NCBI GenBank assembly: GCA_963668715.1
Contig: OY764960.1
Coordinates: 2,480,001-2,544,000, forward strand
DNA: 64,000 nt
Origin: UBA9300 sp963668715
Lineage (GTDB): Bacteria; Bacteroidota; Bacteroidia; Bacteroidales; VadinHA17
Reading direction: 5' to 3'
Positions 10,401-18,319 of the stretch are shown here, in pieces. Under the pieces are notes generated by a model. The model saw only the letters and a program-made list of their open reading frames with translations, was not told the origin of the DNA and did not search any database. The stretch's first letter is position 1, and each line of letters begins with the position of its first letter. Made by a program: the position numbers and the translations under genes.

Positions 10401-10563
10401 ATCATTTATAGGCAGGAACCTCTGGAGAAAATTCGACGATGGCTTCTATGGACCTGATCCTGAAACTAATACCAATGATAATATTAATAATGGAAGCGCA
10501 TGGTTCAACTATAGCTTCCCGTCTCTTAAAACATATGCGGTATCAGTTACAGCAACATTTTAA
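7486..10563 (+). CDS. SusC/RagA-family TonB-linked outer-membrane channel
   Basis: 1025 residues. It is predicted to import oligosaccharides or other large nutrients across the outer membrane using TonB energy. Order: signal peptide (about 1-25, cleavage after LCAQ), a carboxypeptidase-D-regulatory-like domain (VTGTVTSSSEGEGPLPGVSV), the SusC linker EEVGEVVVTALGI (about 106-118), a plug with LYVVNGVIFD and VLKGAAASALYGSKAANGVI, then a barrel ending in an aromatic-terminated strand (SVTATF). The SusD partner starts 11 bases downstream. It is clearly paralogous to the SusC at 12645-15767, sharing for example YYGMAK-QEDRP-DNKIV. The substrate cannot be told from sequence, as no hydrolase is in the unit. 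Confidence 0.93.
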   Translation: MKLRKILAKYLMTVFAMVFTVTTLCAQDLVTGTVTSSSEGEGPLPGVSVVLKGTTIGTVTDANGQYSITVPDREGTLVFTFVGYIDKEVQINGRSVVNTVIDPSLEEVGEVVVTALGIRSEKKALGYATAQVESEAISAVKTQDFTSALAGKIPGMTIQRTSSQAGSGSRVVLRGGSSISYSTNQPLYVVNGVIFDADNRSVSSGLNDIDPNSIENISVLKGAAASALYGSKAANGVILITTKSGKFGERPTVTFSHTSSFEKIWEIPLQEIWAQGTYENGAYTYIDGETRFTSTSWGPRISDLPGVDYYDRWQVFETGYTGETSLSFNGGSDRASYFVAVSNTNNNGVVKKLGFDRTSITANTNFKFTEKLTVATNIMYSTSLGMRLEESNNNGSFMNTLLASPPSWNPYPIYDDTGWLRLYRGGGRNPYLWTLDNTGRKYGRERFVGSLSVEYEILPTLTFRTVSGISNTSADTESYKDYGAYADTPGYFDYDMDISRDLESTEMLTYDNRFGDFSVTAMVGHNIVQNVWKGTEFDGDGILIPGIFNRNNVSTYIADIDRGMYRSWSLFGEGRVGYKSMLYYTFSGRNDWVSSLSNDFPYSSHSLGFIFTELMDENPVLNFGKFRASYGKVGGPPRAYATEVTLEAARSDGVGWPFLGQTSYLPGDEFPNPELTNEFKHEMEFGLDLRLFNNRLGIDAAYYHNWSENQIIREQLLSSTGYSSGIINIGGITHKGVELSITGTPVKTSDFSWDILLTWSKDNSMVDKLGTNDEPVSLGSSGYAIVGEPFPVIYGNVFLKTDDGRLVLNDEPGLDQSDSRSIYAAPILDTRGRQIIGKIAADWLGGFRNTFRYKGFSLITQLDVKKGGLVVNYDDHYLTYYGMAKHQEDRPDDNKIVFEGVMGYLNSDGEVVITEETNTEWTWYDRYYKGVCQSVDEENVQPAGYIKLRELVFSYDLPVNIAEKVFMKGLKVSFIGRNLWRKFDDGFYGPDPETNTNDNINNGSAWFNYSFPSLKTYAVSVTATF

Positions 10564-10574
10564 AACGTAGAAAA

Positions 10575-12041
10575 ATGAAAAAATTATTAATTTATATTTT
10601 TATAGTATTATCAGTATCCCTGCTGACTACTAGTTGCGAAGAATGGCTGGATATTGATAAGGACCCGGATGAAATTACATCAGGGCCGGATATTAATGAG
10701 AACACCTATCTCATTGGAGTAGAATCAGAGTGGTGTGACCTGTCTGTTGAACAATTCCGCTGGTGGAACCAGATGATAAGCTGGGTGCTCTGGTACGCTT
10801 CTGACGGTACCCAGGGTTATGAAGAAAGATTCGAGATTGGAGTTGATCAGGGATCAGATGTATGGAATTCCTATAGCCGCGGATTGAAACACGCCATAGC
10901 CTTATATGATATGGCTGAAGAAAACGGGAATGTGAGATACCAGGGTATAGCTGCAGTTATCGCGGCATGGCACTGGTTCTATATCGCGGATTCATATGAT
11001 GAGGCTCCTCTGGCTGAGGCAATGCAGGGGAAAGAAAATATACATCCCAGACTGCAACCGCTTACCGATCTTTATGCTCATGCAAATAGCTTGCTGGATG
11101 AAGCAGTTACATTGTTGAGTGCTTCTGATCCCGGAGAAATGGAGCCAACGGCTTCCAATGACTATATGGGAGGGGCCAACTGGGATAATTGGATAAAACT
11201 GGCATACTCCCTGAAAGCGAGACAGGCTATGAGACTAATATATCATCCAAGTACTGATCCTGTTACCCAGGCCGATCTTGTTTTGCAGTACCTGCAGAAT
11301 GGAATGACAGAATCATCTGATATAATAGAGTGGGTACATGATTCAGATATTAATAACTGGAGCTGGGCCTACCAGGACTGGGATTATGATTATTCGGCTG
11401 CGGGATTCACTCCTACAAACTGGATCATGGACCTTATGAATGGTTTGAATGATCCAAGAAGGTATGTATTCTTCTCTGAAGCCGAAGCAGGTGGTTTCAA
11501 AGGACATAAAAGTGGTATTGCCTCTACGTCGGGTGACCGGCCAAGTCGCTATGTTGATACCTATATTACAAAAGAATATAGTGATAAGATCATGATGCAT
11601 TATGAGTGTATGTTCCTTAAGGCTGAGGCCTATGCACTTAAGAGTGACTGGCCTAATGCCCAGACTGCACTCAATGAAGCTGTGACTGCCGATATGCTCT
11701 ATCATGGAATCCCCCAGGACAGCATAGATGCTTACCTGGCTCAACCGGCTCTCGTAGTGCCTTCTAATGTTGAGGACGCACAAAAGCTTATCATTACTGA
11801 AAAGTACCTTTCAAATGTCTTTGAAACTCTGGAATCATATTATGATTTTATCAGAACCGGATATCCCGAATTTGATTTCGGATATGCAATTTCTGATGTA
11901 ATTAATACTAATACTTACCCAAGAAGATATTATTATCCTCAGGATGAGTCTGAGAAAAATCCTAATGTTCCAGCCCTGACATCAACGGAAATATTTACCT
12001 ATGGTGCATCATGGGATACAAAGGATTTTTCATGGAGGTAA
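10575..12041 (+). CDS. SusD/RagB-family nutrient-binding lipoprotein
   Basis: 488 residues. Surface lipoprotein that forms the lid of the SusC channel encoded just upstream. The signal peptide ends LLTTSCEEW, giving a lipidated Cys21 followed by acidic residues typical of Bacteroidota surface export. The DKDPDEIT start and the scattered TPR-like helices (YQGIAAVIAAWHWFYIADSYDEAPLAEA, from about 125) fit the SusD-like_2 group (PF12771). The gene lies 11 bases after the SusC stop and is followed by a strong terminator, so the pair is a two-gene operon. It is paralogous to the SusD at 15791-17236. Confidence 0.9.
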   Translation: MKKLLIYIFIVLSVSLLTTSCEEWLDIDKDPDEITSGPDINENTYLIGVESEWCDLSVEQFRWWNQMISWVLWYASDGTQGYEERFEIGVDQGSDVWNSYSRGLKHAIALYDMAEENGNVRYQGIAAVIAAWHWFYIADSYDEAPLAEAMQGKENIHPRLQPLTDLYAHANSLLDEAVTLLSASDPGEMEPTASNDYMGGANWDNWIKLAYSLKARQAMRLIYHPSTDPVTQADLVLQYLQNGMTESSDIIEWVHDSDINNWSWAYQDWDYDYSAAGFTPTNWIMDLMNGLNDPRRYVFFSEAEAGGFKGHKSGIASTSGDRPSRYVDTYITKEYSDKIMMHYECMFLKAEAYALKSDWPNAQTALNEAVTADMLYHGIPQDSIDAYLAQPALVVPSNVEDAQKLIITEKYLSNVFETLESYYDFIRTGYPEFDFGYAISDVINTNTYPRRYYYPQDESEKNPNVPALTSTEIFTYGASWDTKDFSWR

Positions 12042-12068
12042 CACTGTAATAGAATAATAAAAGCTATA

Positions 12069-12096
12069 AAAAAGGGTGTCTCAAGACACCCTTTTT
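12069..12096 (+). terminator. Rho-independent terminator of the first SusC/SusD pair
   Basis: Perfect 12-base-pair stem (AAAAAGGGTGTC at 12069-12080, GACACCCTTTTT at 12085-12096) with a TCAA loop and a T-rich 3' arm, 27 bases after the SusD stop. Confidence 0.92.
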
Positions 12097-12644
12097 GTAT
12101 ATAATCCGCAATTCTGTAATGCGAAACCGGGCTAAAATAATGACAAGGATGAATGACAAACTCTTTCTTTTTATTCAGCTTGTCTTAATTTATAAGATGA
12201 ACAAATTCTTAATTACCGGGATTTATGCCTGAATTTTTATACCGGCAGATGAAATAAGCGTTATCTTATTTCTTTTTCCGGTTTTTATGAGTTATGATAT
12301 ATTTTTAATAAATTCATTTGATTGTCTGGGATATATGAAGTTTTTCAAGTATAGAATATATGGAATATTGTCATATTTATGTTAATAAATAATTATTAAG
12401 ACGTTAAAATAGTATATATATTCGATCCTGTTTTTCTTTTTTTGTATTATATTTTAGTATTATTTTAGTGTAGTTCTTACAATTATTTTTTCTATGATTT
12501 TATTTATTGTGCCAATATGAAATAAATCCCTTAATATTATTAAGAAATATCAATATATTTTTTAATAATATAAGTGTAAAAATGACGTTTTATTTACTTT
12601 TAATTTTTACATATTCCTAAACTAAAAATCAAATTTAACAAACC
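12097..12644 (+). promoter_or_regulatory. Long AT-rich spacer and leader before the second SusC gene
   Basis: About 550 bases without a convincing gene. The sequence becomes very AT-rich after 12290. A perfect 9-base inverted repeat (TGTAAAAAT at 12575-12583, ATTTTTACA at 12603-12611, 19 bases apart) lies 34-70 bases before the start and could be an operator or a transcript hairpin. The final bases (CCTAAACTAAAAATCAAATTT, shortened here to the shared part CTAAA...CAAATT) match the first SusC leader. No consensus promoter was identified. Confidence 0.35.
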
Positions 12645-15600
12645 ATGAATTTAAAGAAATGGATTTCAAAGCAATTGGTTTCAATGCTGGTACTCGTTTT
12701 CATTGGAGGTGTCGCTATGGCGCAGACAGTGGTAAGAGGAACAGTAACATCTTCAGAAGAAGGTGGCGGACCAATTCCGGGTGTAACGGTAGTTGTTAAA
12801 GGTACAACACATGGGACAACCACAGATGTCGACGGATCCTATTCCATTGAGGTATCCGATCTGAGCGGGACTCTAATCTTCAGCTTTATCGGGTTCATGG
12901 AGCAGGAAGTACCTATAAACGGCAGAACGACAGTTGATGTTGTTTTACAGCCATCTCTTGAAGAAGTAGGCGAGGTTGTTGTTACTGCACTGGGTATTAA
13001 GAGAGAAAGAAAGGCTCTCGGATATTCCGTTGGAGAAGTCGGAAATGAAGAACTTGTCAATGCACAGGAAACTAATGTTATTGCAGCCCTGTCAGGCAAA
13101 GTTGCAGGTGTTCAGATCAACACATCTTCCAGTATGTCCGGTAGCGCATCAAAGATCACTATCAGGGGTAATTCTTCTCTTCTTTATAGTAATCAGCCTC
13201 TTTTCATTGTAGACGGAATACCTTTTGATAATAGTGAAACAGGTGCAGAGGACTACAGTCCTGGTTCTTCTACAGGTATTGACCTTGATCCTGCCAATAT
13301 TGAGAATATTTCAATATTAAAAGGAGCTGCAGCTTCAGCATTATATGGATCAAGAGCTGCTAACGGTGTTGTTTTGGTTACCACAAAAAGCGGTAAATTT
13401 AATAGCGCACCTACTATAAAGGTATCTCATAAATCAACTTTTTCAAAGATATATGAAACACCTCTCCAGGAAGAATGGGCTATGGGACTTTATGATTCCG
13501 GTACCGGTGAATATAAGTATTATGACACTGAATTGGGTCAGTATACATCCTCAAGCTGGGGACCCAGAATATCTGACCTTGTAGCCTCGGGTGAAGCCAC
13601 AAAATATGACAGGTGGAGCTATTTTAAGACCGGCTATATGGCCGATAATAGTTTTAGTATTTCAGGAGGTAGCGACAGAATCTCATATTACGGAGCTGTT
13701 AATAACACAACAGAAAATGGTGTTTTAGATCCGATTAAACTATCCCGTACAAGCTTTACAACTAATTTGTCAGCACAGGTAACCAAAAGGTTGCAGGCTA
13801 CTATTACATTGAATTATACTCATACCAATAATGAAAGGCTTATTGAAGGCTGGAGTTCTGAAACTTCATTCATGAACTCATTCCTGGCAAGTCCGTGGAC
13901 ATGGAATCCTGAACCGATATATGATGAAACAGGAAGACAGCGTATATACAGAGGATCAGGACGTAATAATTACCTTTGGCTTGAGGATAATACAAGAAAC
14001 ATTGTAGTAAGAGAAAGGTTTAAACCTGTTTTCAATCTTGACTATGAGATACTTGAAGGACTGAAGCTGTCAGGTAGGGTCGGTATTGATTTTTATAGCC
14101 AGCAACATCAGTACTATATGAACCTGGGTTCAATATCCTATGGTACTATTACAGGTAATTTTAACCAGTCAACTACCGATTATATGGCATTTAACTCTGA
14201 TGTGATCCTTAACTATACCAAAGAATTCGGTAAGATTAAGACTGATTTTATGATAGGTCATAATATCCAGACATATAATACGACAGAGGAAGGCATTAAC
14301 GGAGCTGATTTTGTTATTCCCGGATGGTACAATATTTATAACTGTGCAACGCAAACCCCTTCCAGTAATATTTATAATAAACGCTCATACAGCGGATACG
14401 GCCAGGCAATGATTTCATATGATAATATGCTTTATTATACTTTTACCGGTCGTAACGACTGGTCTTCTACTCTTCCTGTAGAAAACAATTCATATTTTTA
14501 TTCCTCCAACAGTTTGGGATTTATTTTTTCGGAACTGATGGAAGTACCTTCTATTGATTATGGGAAGTTAAGGGTATCATATGCTAAAGTTGGTAACGAT
14601 TCTCCTGCTTATGCTATTAATACTGTTTATAATGTAGCTTCTGCTTTTGGTGGCGACGGTATTGCCAGTATGGTATTTCCGTATAATGGTATTAGCAGTT
14701 TCCTTGAGACAACTGCTGCAGGAAATATGGGTTTAAGAAATGAGGAAACAAATGAATTTGAAATAGGTCTTGAACTTAAATTTTTCAACAACAGGTTAGG
14801 TTTTGAAGGAGCTTATTATAATAAGGTAAGTATTGATCAGATCCTTCCTGCAAACCTTCCTATTACTTCCGGTTATGAAACCGTCCTTATGAATGTTGGT
14901 AAGATCTCAAACAACGGTATAGAACTTTCATTAACAGGTACTCCGGTTAAAACTCCGGATTTCAGCTGGGATATTACTATGAACTGGTATAAGAATTCTA
15001 GTATGGTCGACAAAATTGCCGACGATGTTTCATACGTGGATATTGGTGGAAATCAGGCAATTATTGAAGGTGAGTCTTATGGAGTTTTTTACGGTACATC
15101 TTATGTACGTGATGAAAACGGCAACAAGGTTGTTGATGATGATCCTTTAAGTGATACTTATGGATATTACCTTATTGACTATGGTAATAGTATAATAGGG
15201 AAATCCGAACCTGATTTTGCCGGCGGTATGAGAAATACATTCAACTATAAGAATTTGAGCCTTACTGCTTTCCTCGATTATCGTATTGGTAGTGTGGTTA
15301 GTAGTGGTACTGATTATTATTTACTGTATTACGGTATGGCAAAAAGACAGGAAGACAGACCGGAAGATAATAAGATAGTACATGAAGGCGTGATGGGCCA
15401 CTATGATACAAATGGTGATCTTGTTATTTCCGGTACAAACACTATAGAGTCTGAATACCAGAAAGGATGGCAATATTATTACAGTTATGTAACTGAAGAA
15501 TCGATGCAGTCCGGAGACTTCCTTAAATTACGTGAAGTATCTCTTACATATAATATGCCTAAGAGTATTTATAAGAATATTAGCTGGATCCAGAATATCA

Positions 15601-15767
15601 GCCTGACAGCATCAGGAAGAAATCTTTTGAGAATATATGCAAAGGATTTTTCCGGAGCCAATCCTGAACTCAACCAAACCGGTACAGACAATGCTCAGGG
15701 ATGGTATACATTTATGATGCCTGATACGAGATCATATTCTATCGGTATATCATTGACATTTAAATAA
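12645..15767 (+). CDS. SusC/RagA-family TonB-linked outer-membrane channel (second copy)
   Basis: 1040 residues, same role and architecture as the SusC at 7486. Signal peptide to about residue 27 (GGVAMAQ), carboxypeptidase-D-regulatory-like domain (VRGTVTSSEEGGGPIPGVTV), SusC linker EEVGEVVVTALGI, plug with LFIVDGIPFD and ILKGAAASALYGSRAANGVV, then a barrel ending SIGISLTFK. Shared blocks with the first copy (MLYYTF-GRNDW, SLGFIF-ELM, YYGMAK-QEDRP-DNKIV-EGVMG) point to an older tandem duplication of a SusC/D pair. It is followed after 23 bases by its SusD partner. Substrate unknown. Confidence 0.93.
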   Translation: MNLKKWISKQLVSMLVLVFIGGVAMAQTVVRGTVTSSEEGGGPIPGVTVVVKGTTHGTTTDVDGSYSIEVSDLSGTLIFSFIGFMEQEVPINGRTTVDVVLQPSLEEVGEVVVTALGIKRERKALGYSVGEVGNEELVNAQETNVIAALSGKVAGVQINTSSSMSGSASKITIRGNSSLLYSNQPLFIVDGIPFDNSETGAEDYSPGSSTGIDLDPANIENISILKGAAASALYGSRAANGVVLVTTKSGKFNSAPTIKVSHKSTFSKIYETPLQEEWAMGLYDSGTGEYKYYDTELGQYTSSSWGPRISDLVASGEATKYDRWSYFKTGYMADNSFSISGGSDRISYYGAVNNTTENGVLDPIKLSRTSFTTNLSAQVTKRLQATITLNYTHTNNERLIEGWSSETSFMNSFLASPWTWNPEPIYDETGRQRIYRGSGRNNYLWLEDNTRNIVVRERFKPVFNLDYEILEGLKLSGRVGIDFYSQQHQYYMNLGSISYGTITGNFNQSTTDYMAFNSDVILNYTKEFGKIKTDFMIGHNIQTYNTTEEGINGADFVIPGWYNIYNCATQTPSSNIYNKRSYSGYGQAMISYDNMLYYTFTGRNDWSSTLPVENNSYFYSSNSLGFIFSELMEVPSIDYGKLRVSYAKVGNDSPAYAINTVYNVASAFGGDGIASMVFPYNGISSFLETTAAGNMGLRNEETNEFEIGLELKFFNNRLGFEGAYYNKVSIDQILPANLPITSGYETVLMNVGKISNNGIELSLTGTPVKTPDFSWDITMNWYKNSSMVDKIADDVSYVDIGGNQAIIEGESYGVFYGTSYVRDENGNKVVDDDPLSDTYGYYLIDYGNSIIGKSEPDFAGGMRNTFNYKNLSLTAFLDYRIGSVVSSGTDYYLLYYGMAKRQEDRPEDNKIVHEGVMGHYDTNGDLVISGTNTIESEYQKGWQYYYSYVTEESMQSGDFLKLREVSLTYNMPKSIYKNISWIQNISLTASGRNLLRIYAKDFSGANPELNQTGTDNAQGWYTFMMPDTRSYSIGISLTFK

Positions 15768-15790
15768 TGGAAAATATAAAATACTGAAAA

Positions 15791-17236
15791 ATGAAGAGTT
15801 TATATAAATATTTAATAATATTGGGAGTTATCGCGATGGTCTTTACTTCCTGTGAGGATTTTCTTGCAGTAAATGAGGACCCCGATAAGCCTGACACAGA
15901 TAAGCTTGTTGAAGCAACTGTACTTCCCGGCCTTGAAGGTAGATGGGCATATAATGGTATTGCACACAGGGGCATAGACGCTTTTTATCACATGGTACAA
16001 TGGGTCAGGGTAGGTGCTGAACCAACAGGACTATGGGGTAATGATATCCGTCCTGACAATTCCGGCAGTGCATGGTATTTGTTTACCGATGTTCAGAAGC
16101 ATGCAGTTATTTTAGAAGATCTGGCTGTTGAAAGCGGCAATGAACATTATCAGGGTATTGCACAGGTAATAAAAGCCTGGGGATGGGCTACGCTGACAGA
16201 TTATTTTGGTGATATTCCAATGACCGAGGCATTTCAGTATCCCGAAAACGTTAGTCCTGCATATGACAGTCAGGAAACAGTATATACTGAAGTGTTCCGT
16301 TTGCTTGATGCAGCTATTGCCAATTTGCAGACAACCATGGATCCTGATGCAGATGCTGTCGGCTCTGATGACATTATATACAGAGGTGATATAGAAAGCT
16401 GGGTAAAACTTGCTTACTCACTTAAAGCACGTTATAGCATAAGACTCTGTTATGCACCAGGACATACGACTACTGCACAGGCCGATGCTGCTCTGACTGC
16501 TTTGTCTAATGGAATGGCTTCAAGCGCAGATGATGCTAATTTCGTTCATTATACAGGAACAGGTTACAGGAGTGCATATTATGAGCATGGCCCGGGATGG
16601 ACCGATGTTCAGAGATTAACCCCAAGCTCATTTGTTGTAGATACAATGAAAGCTACCAATGATCCAAGGGTGCCTGTATATTTTGATCTTGATGCTAATG
16701 ACGAATATACAGGATGGGTGTCAGGGACATATGTTCTTGTTGAAGGTTATTATCCAAGTTTTATCTCTAATGGTTATGTAGGCCCTACTTATCCTGAAAC
16801 CATAATGAATTATGTGGAATGTAAATTTCTTGAAGCCGAAGCATATGCTTTGAAAGAGGATTATGTTAATGCACAGGCAGCATGGGAAGATGCTATTACA
16901 TCAAATATGACTGGTCTTGGAATTGAGCAGGCAGATATTGATACTTATATTGCACAGTTTACTTTCCCTACAGATGTTGAATCTGCTCAGGCTTTCATTA
17001 TGATGCAGAAGTATGTTGCTAACTTCACCAAGAATAGCGAAATGTATTTTGACTTTGTACGTACAGGATACCCTGCTATCCATTTTAAGGACTACAATGT
17101 GGCTGCTATCTCGGATGTAACTACTCCTCACAAGTGGCCATATCCTACTGATGAACAGGAACGTAATGTTAATTGCCCGGATCAGGGTAATAGCTATGAT
17201 GCATTGACTGAAAAAGTCTGGTGGGATAATAAATAG
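15791..17236 (+). CDS. SusD/RagB-family nutrient-binding lipoprotein (second copy)
   Basis: 481 residues. Lipoprotein lid of the second SusC channel. The signal peptide ends MVFTSCEDF (Cys20, acidic residues following). NEDPDKPDTDKL near the start, YQGIAQVIKAWGWATLTDYFGDIPMTEA (helical core, from about 120) and FVRTGYPA near the end match the SusD-like_2 group and the paralogue at 10575. It starts 23 bases after its SusC and is followed by a strong terminator. Residues of the binding face differ between the two copies, so the ligands may differ too. Confidence 0.9.
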   Translation: MKSLYKYLIILGVIAMVFTSCEDFLAVNEDPDKPDTDKLVEATVLPGLEGRWAYNGIAHRGIDAFYHMVQWVRVGAEPTGLWGNDIRPDNSGSAWYLFTDVQKHAVILEDLAVESGNEHYQGIAQVIKAWGWATLTDYFGDIPMTEAFQYPENVSPAYDSQETVYTEVFRLLDAAIANLQTTMDPDADAVGSDDIIYRGDIESWVKLAYSLKARYSIRLCYAPGHTTTAQADAALTALSNGMASSADDANFVHYTGTGYRSAYYEHGPGWTDVQRLTPSSFVVDTMKATNDPRVPVYFDLDANDEYTGWVSGTYVLVEGYYPSFISNGYVGPTYPETIMNYVECKFLEAEAYALKEDYVNAQAAWEDAITSNMTGLGIEQADIDTYIAQFTFPTDVESAQAFIMMQKYVANFTKNSEMYFDFVRTGYPAIHFKDYNVAAISDVTTPHKWPYPTDEQERNVNCPDQGNSYDALTEKVWWDNK

Positions 17237-17270
17237 CGCTTTTTATACAAGTAAATAAAATGGTTTATAA

Positions 17271-17298
17271 AAAACGCGGATCATCTGATCCGCGTTTT
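17271..17298. terminator. Bidirectional terminator between SusD and the SDR gene
   Basis: A 13-base inverted repeat (AAAACGCGGATCA at 17271-17283 and TGATCCGCGTTTT at 17286-17298) has A-rich and T-rich flanks on its two sides. It can serve both the SusD gene ending at 17236 and the convergent SDR gene ending at 17327. Confidence 0.85.
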
Positions 17299-17326
17299 TT
17301 ATTTACTTCCTGCCCCTGTATGCCGG

Positions 17327-18142
17327 TTAGCTTTCAGGATCGTTCAGCCTGGCAGAAACAATATCTCTTCCGCTTAAGAATCTCCCGGGTATTCTGAAAA
17401 TCATTTTCAGTCTGTTTGTATATGAAATAACAGTTCCGTTTTTCTCATTTGCGATTATCCTGTCAGTAAGGTAGGATGCTACAGGTTCCACCTCATCGGC
17501 CATGAGGTTATATACCCTTTTTAAACGTGGTGCATTGTCAGATCCTGATCTCAGAGGTTCAAGAAGCATATCGGTAAGGACCATCCCGGGAAGCAGCAAT
17601 CCGATCCTGATAGTTTTTTCTTTCTGTATTTCCCTGGCAAAAGCCATGGTAAAATACTGTACCGCCCTTTTTGAAGTCCCGTACGGACTCAAGCCCCTGA
17701 TCATCCTTCCCCTGCTTCCCAAACCACCCATATTATAAATAGAACCATTTCCCTGTTTTTTCATCATGTTAAAAACAAGGTGGCTTGCATACATCATTCC
17801 CTTGATATTTATGTCTATAACTTTTATAAACTCATCAGGGTTAAGCTTGTGGAAGTCAAGCTGTCTGTGGCTGATGCCGGCGTTATTTATCCAGATATCT
17901 ATATTCCCGAATATCTTGGTTGAAAAATCCCATAGGTTTTTCAACTCATCTTTTTTACTCACATCACAGACAACAGCCCTGAATTTCCCGGATGGCCGGC
18001 GTTCATTAAGTAATGAGGCCGCTTTCATAACAGACCTGTCGGTCGTTCCGCAGAAGGTTGTATTATAACCCCTGTTAAGGAACTCCCTGACAAGGCCGAA
18101 ACCTATTCCCCTAGTACCTCCTGTGATTACCACATGATTCAT
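17327..18142 (-). CDS. Short-chain dehydrogenase/reductase (SDR)
   Basis: 271 residues, NAD(P)-dependent oxidoreductase of unknown substrate. Classical SDR features are visible: cofactor motif TGGTRGIG at 7-14, NNAG at 86-89, and catalytic Tyr154-x3-Lys158 in PYGTSKRA. The serine normally expected before the Tyr is not placed with certainty (S143 in LGSRG is the candidate). It is a single gene on the minus strand between the SusD terminator and the divergent fhs gene. Confidence 0.85.
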   Translation of the reverse strand: MNHVVITGGTRGIGFGLVREFLNRGYNTTFCGTTDRSVMKAASLLNERRPSGKFRAVVCDVSKKDELKNLWDFSTKIFGNIDIWINNAGISHRQLDFHKLNPDEFIKVIDINIKGMMYASHLVFNMMKKQGNGSIYNMGGLGSRGRMIRGLSPYGTSKRAVQYFTMAFAREIQKEKTIRIGLLLPGMVLTDMLLEPLRSGSDNAPRLKRVYNLMADEVEPVASYLTDRIIANEKNGTVISYTNRLKMIFRIPGRFLSGRDIVSARLNDPES

Positions 18143-18319
18143 TTACCTTCAGTGCATTTTTTTTATAAATTAATACATTTTATTATCAAAAGGCAAGGGA
18201 CAGAGAATAAATGATAAAGTAAAATGATCAAATACCAGATAAGATATGACTATTAAACTTCTGAATAAAAAATCTGTTATACCTTTAGAGACCGAATAAA
18301 TCAACAAACAGAAAGTAAG

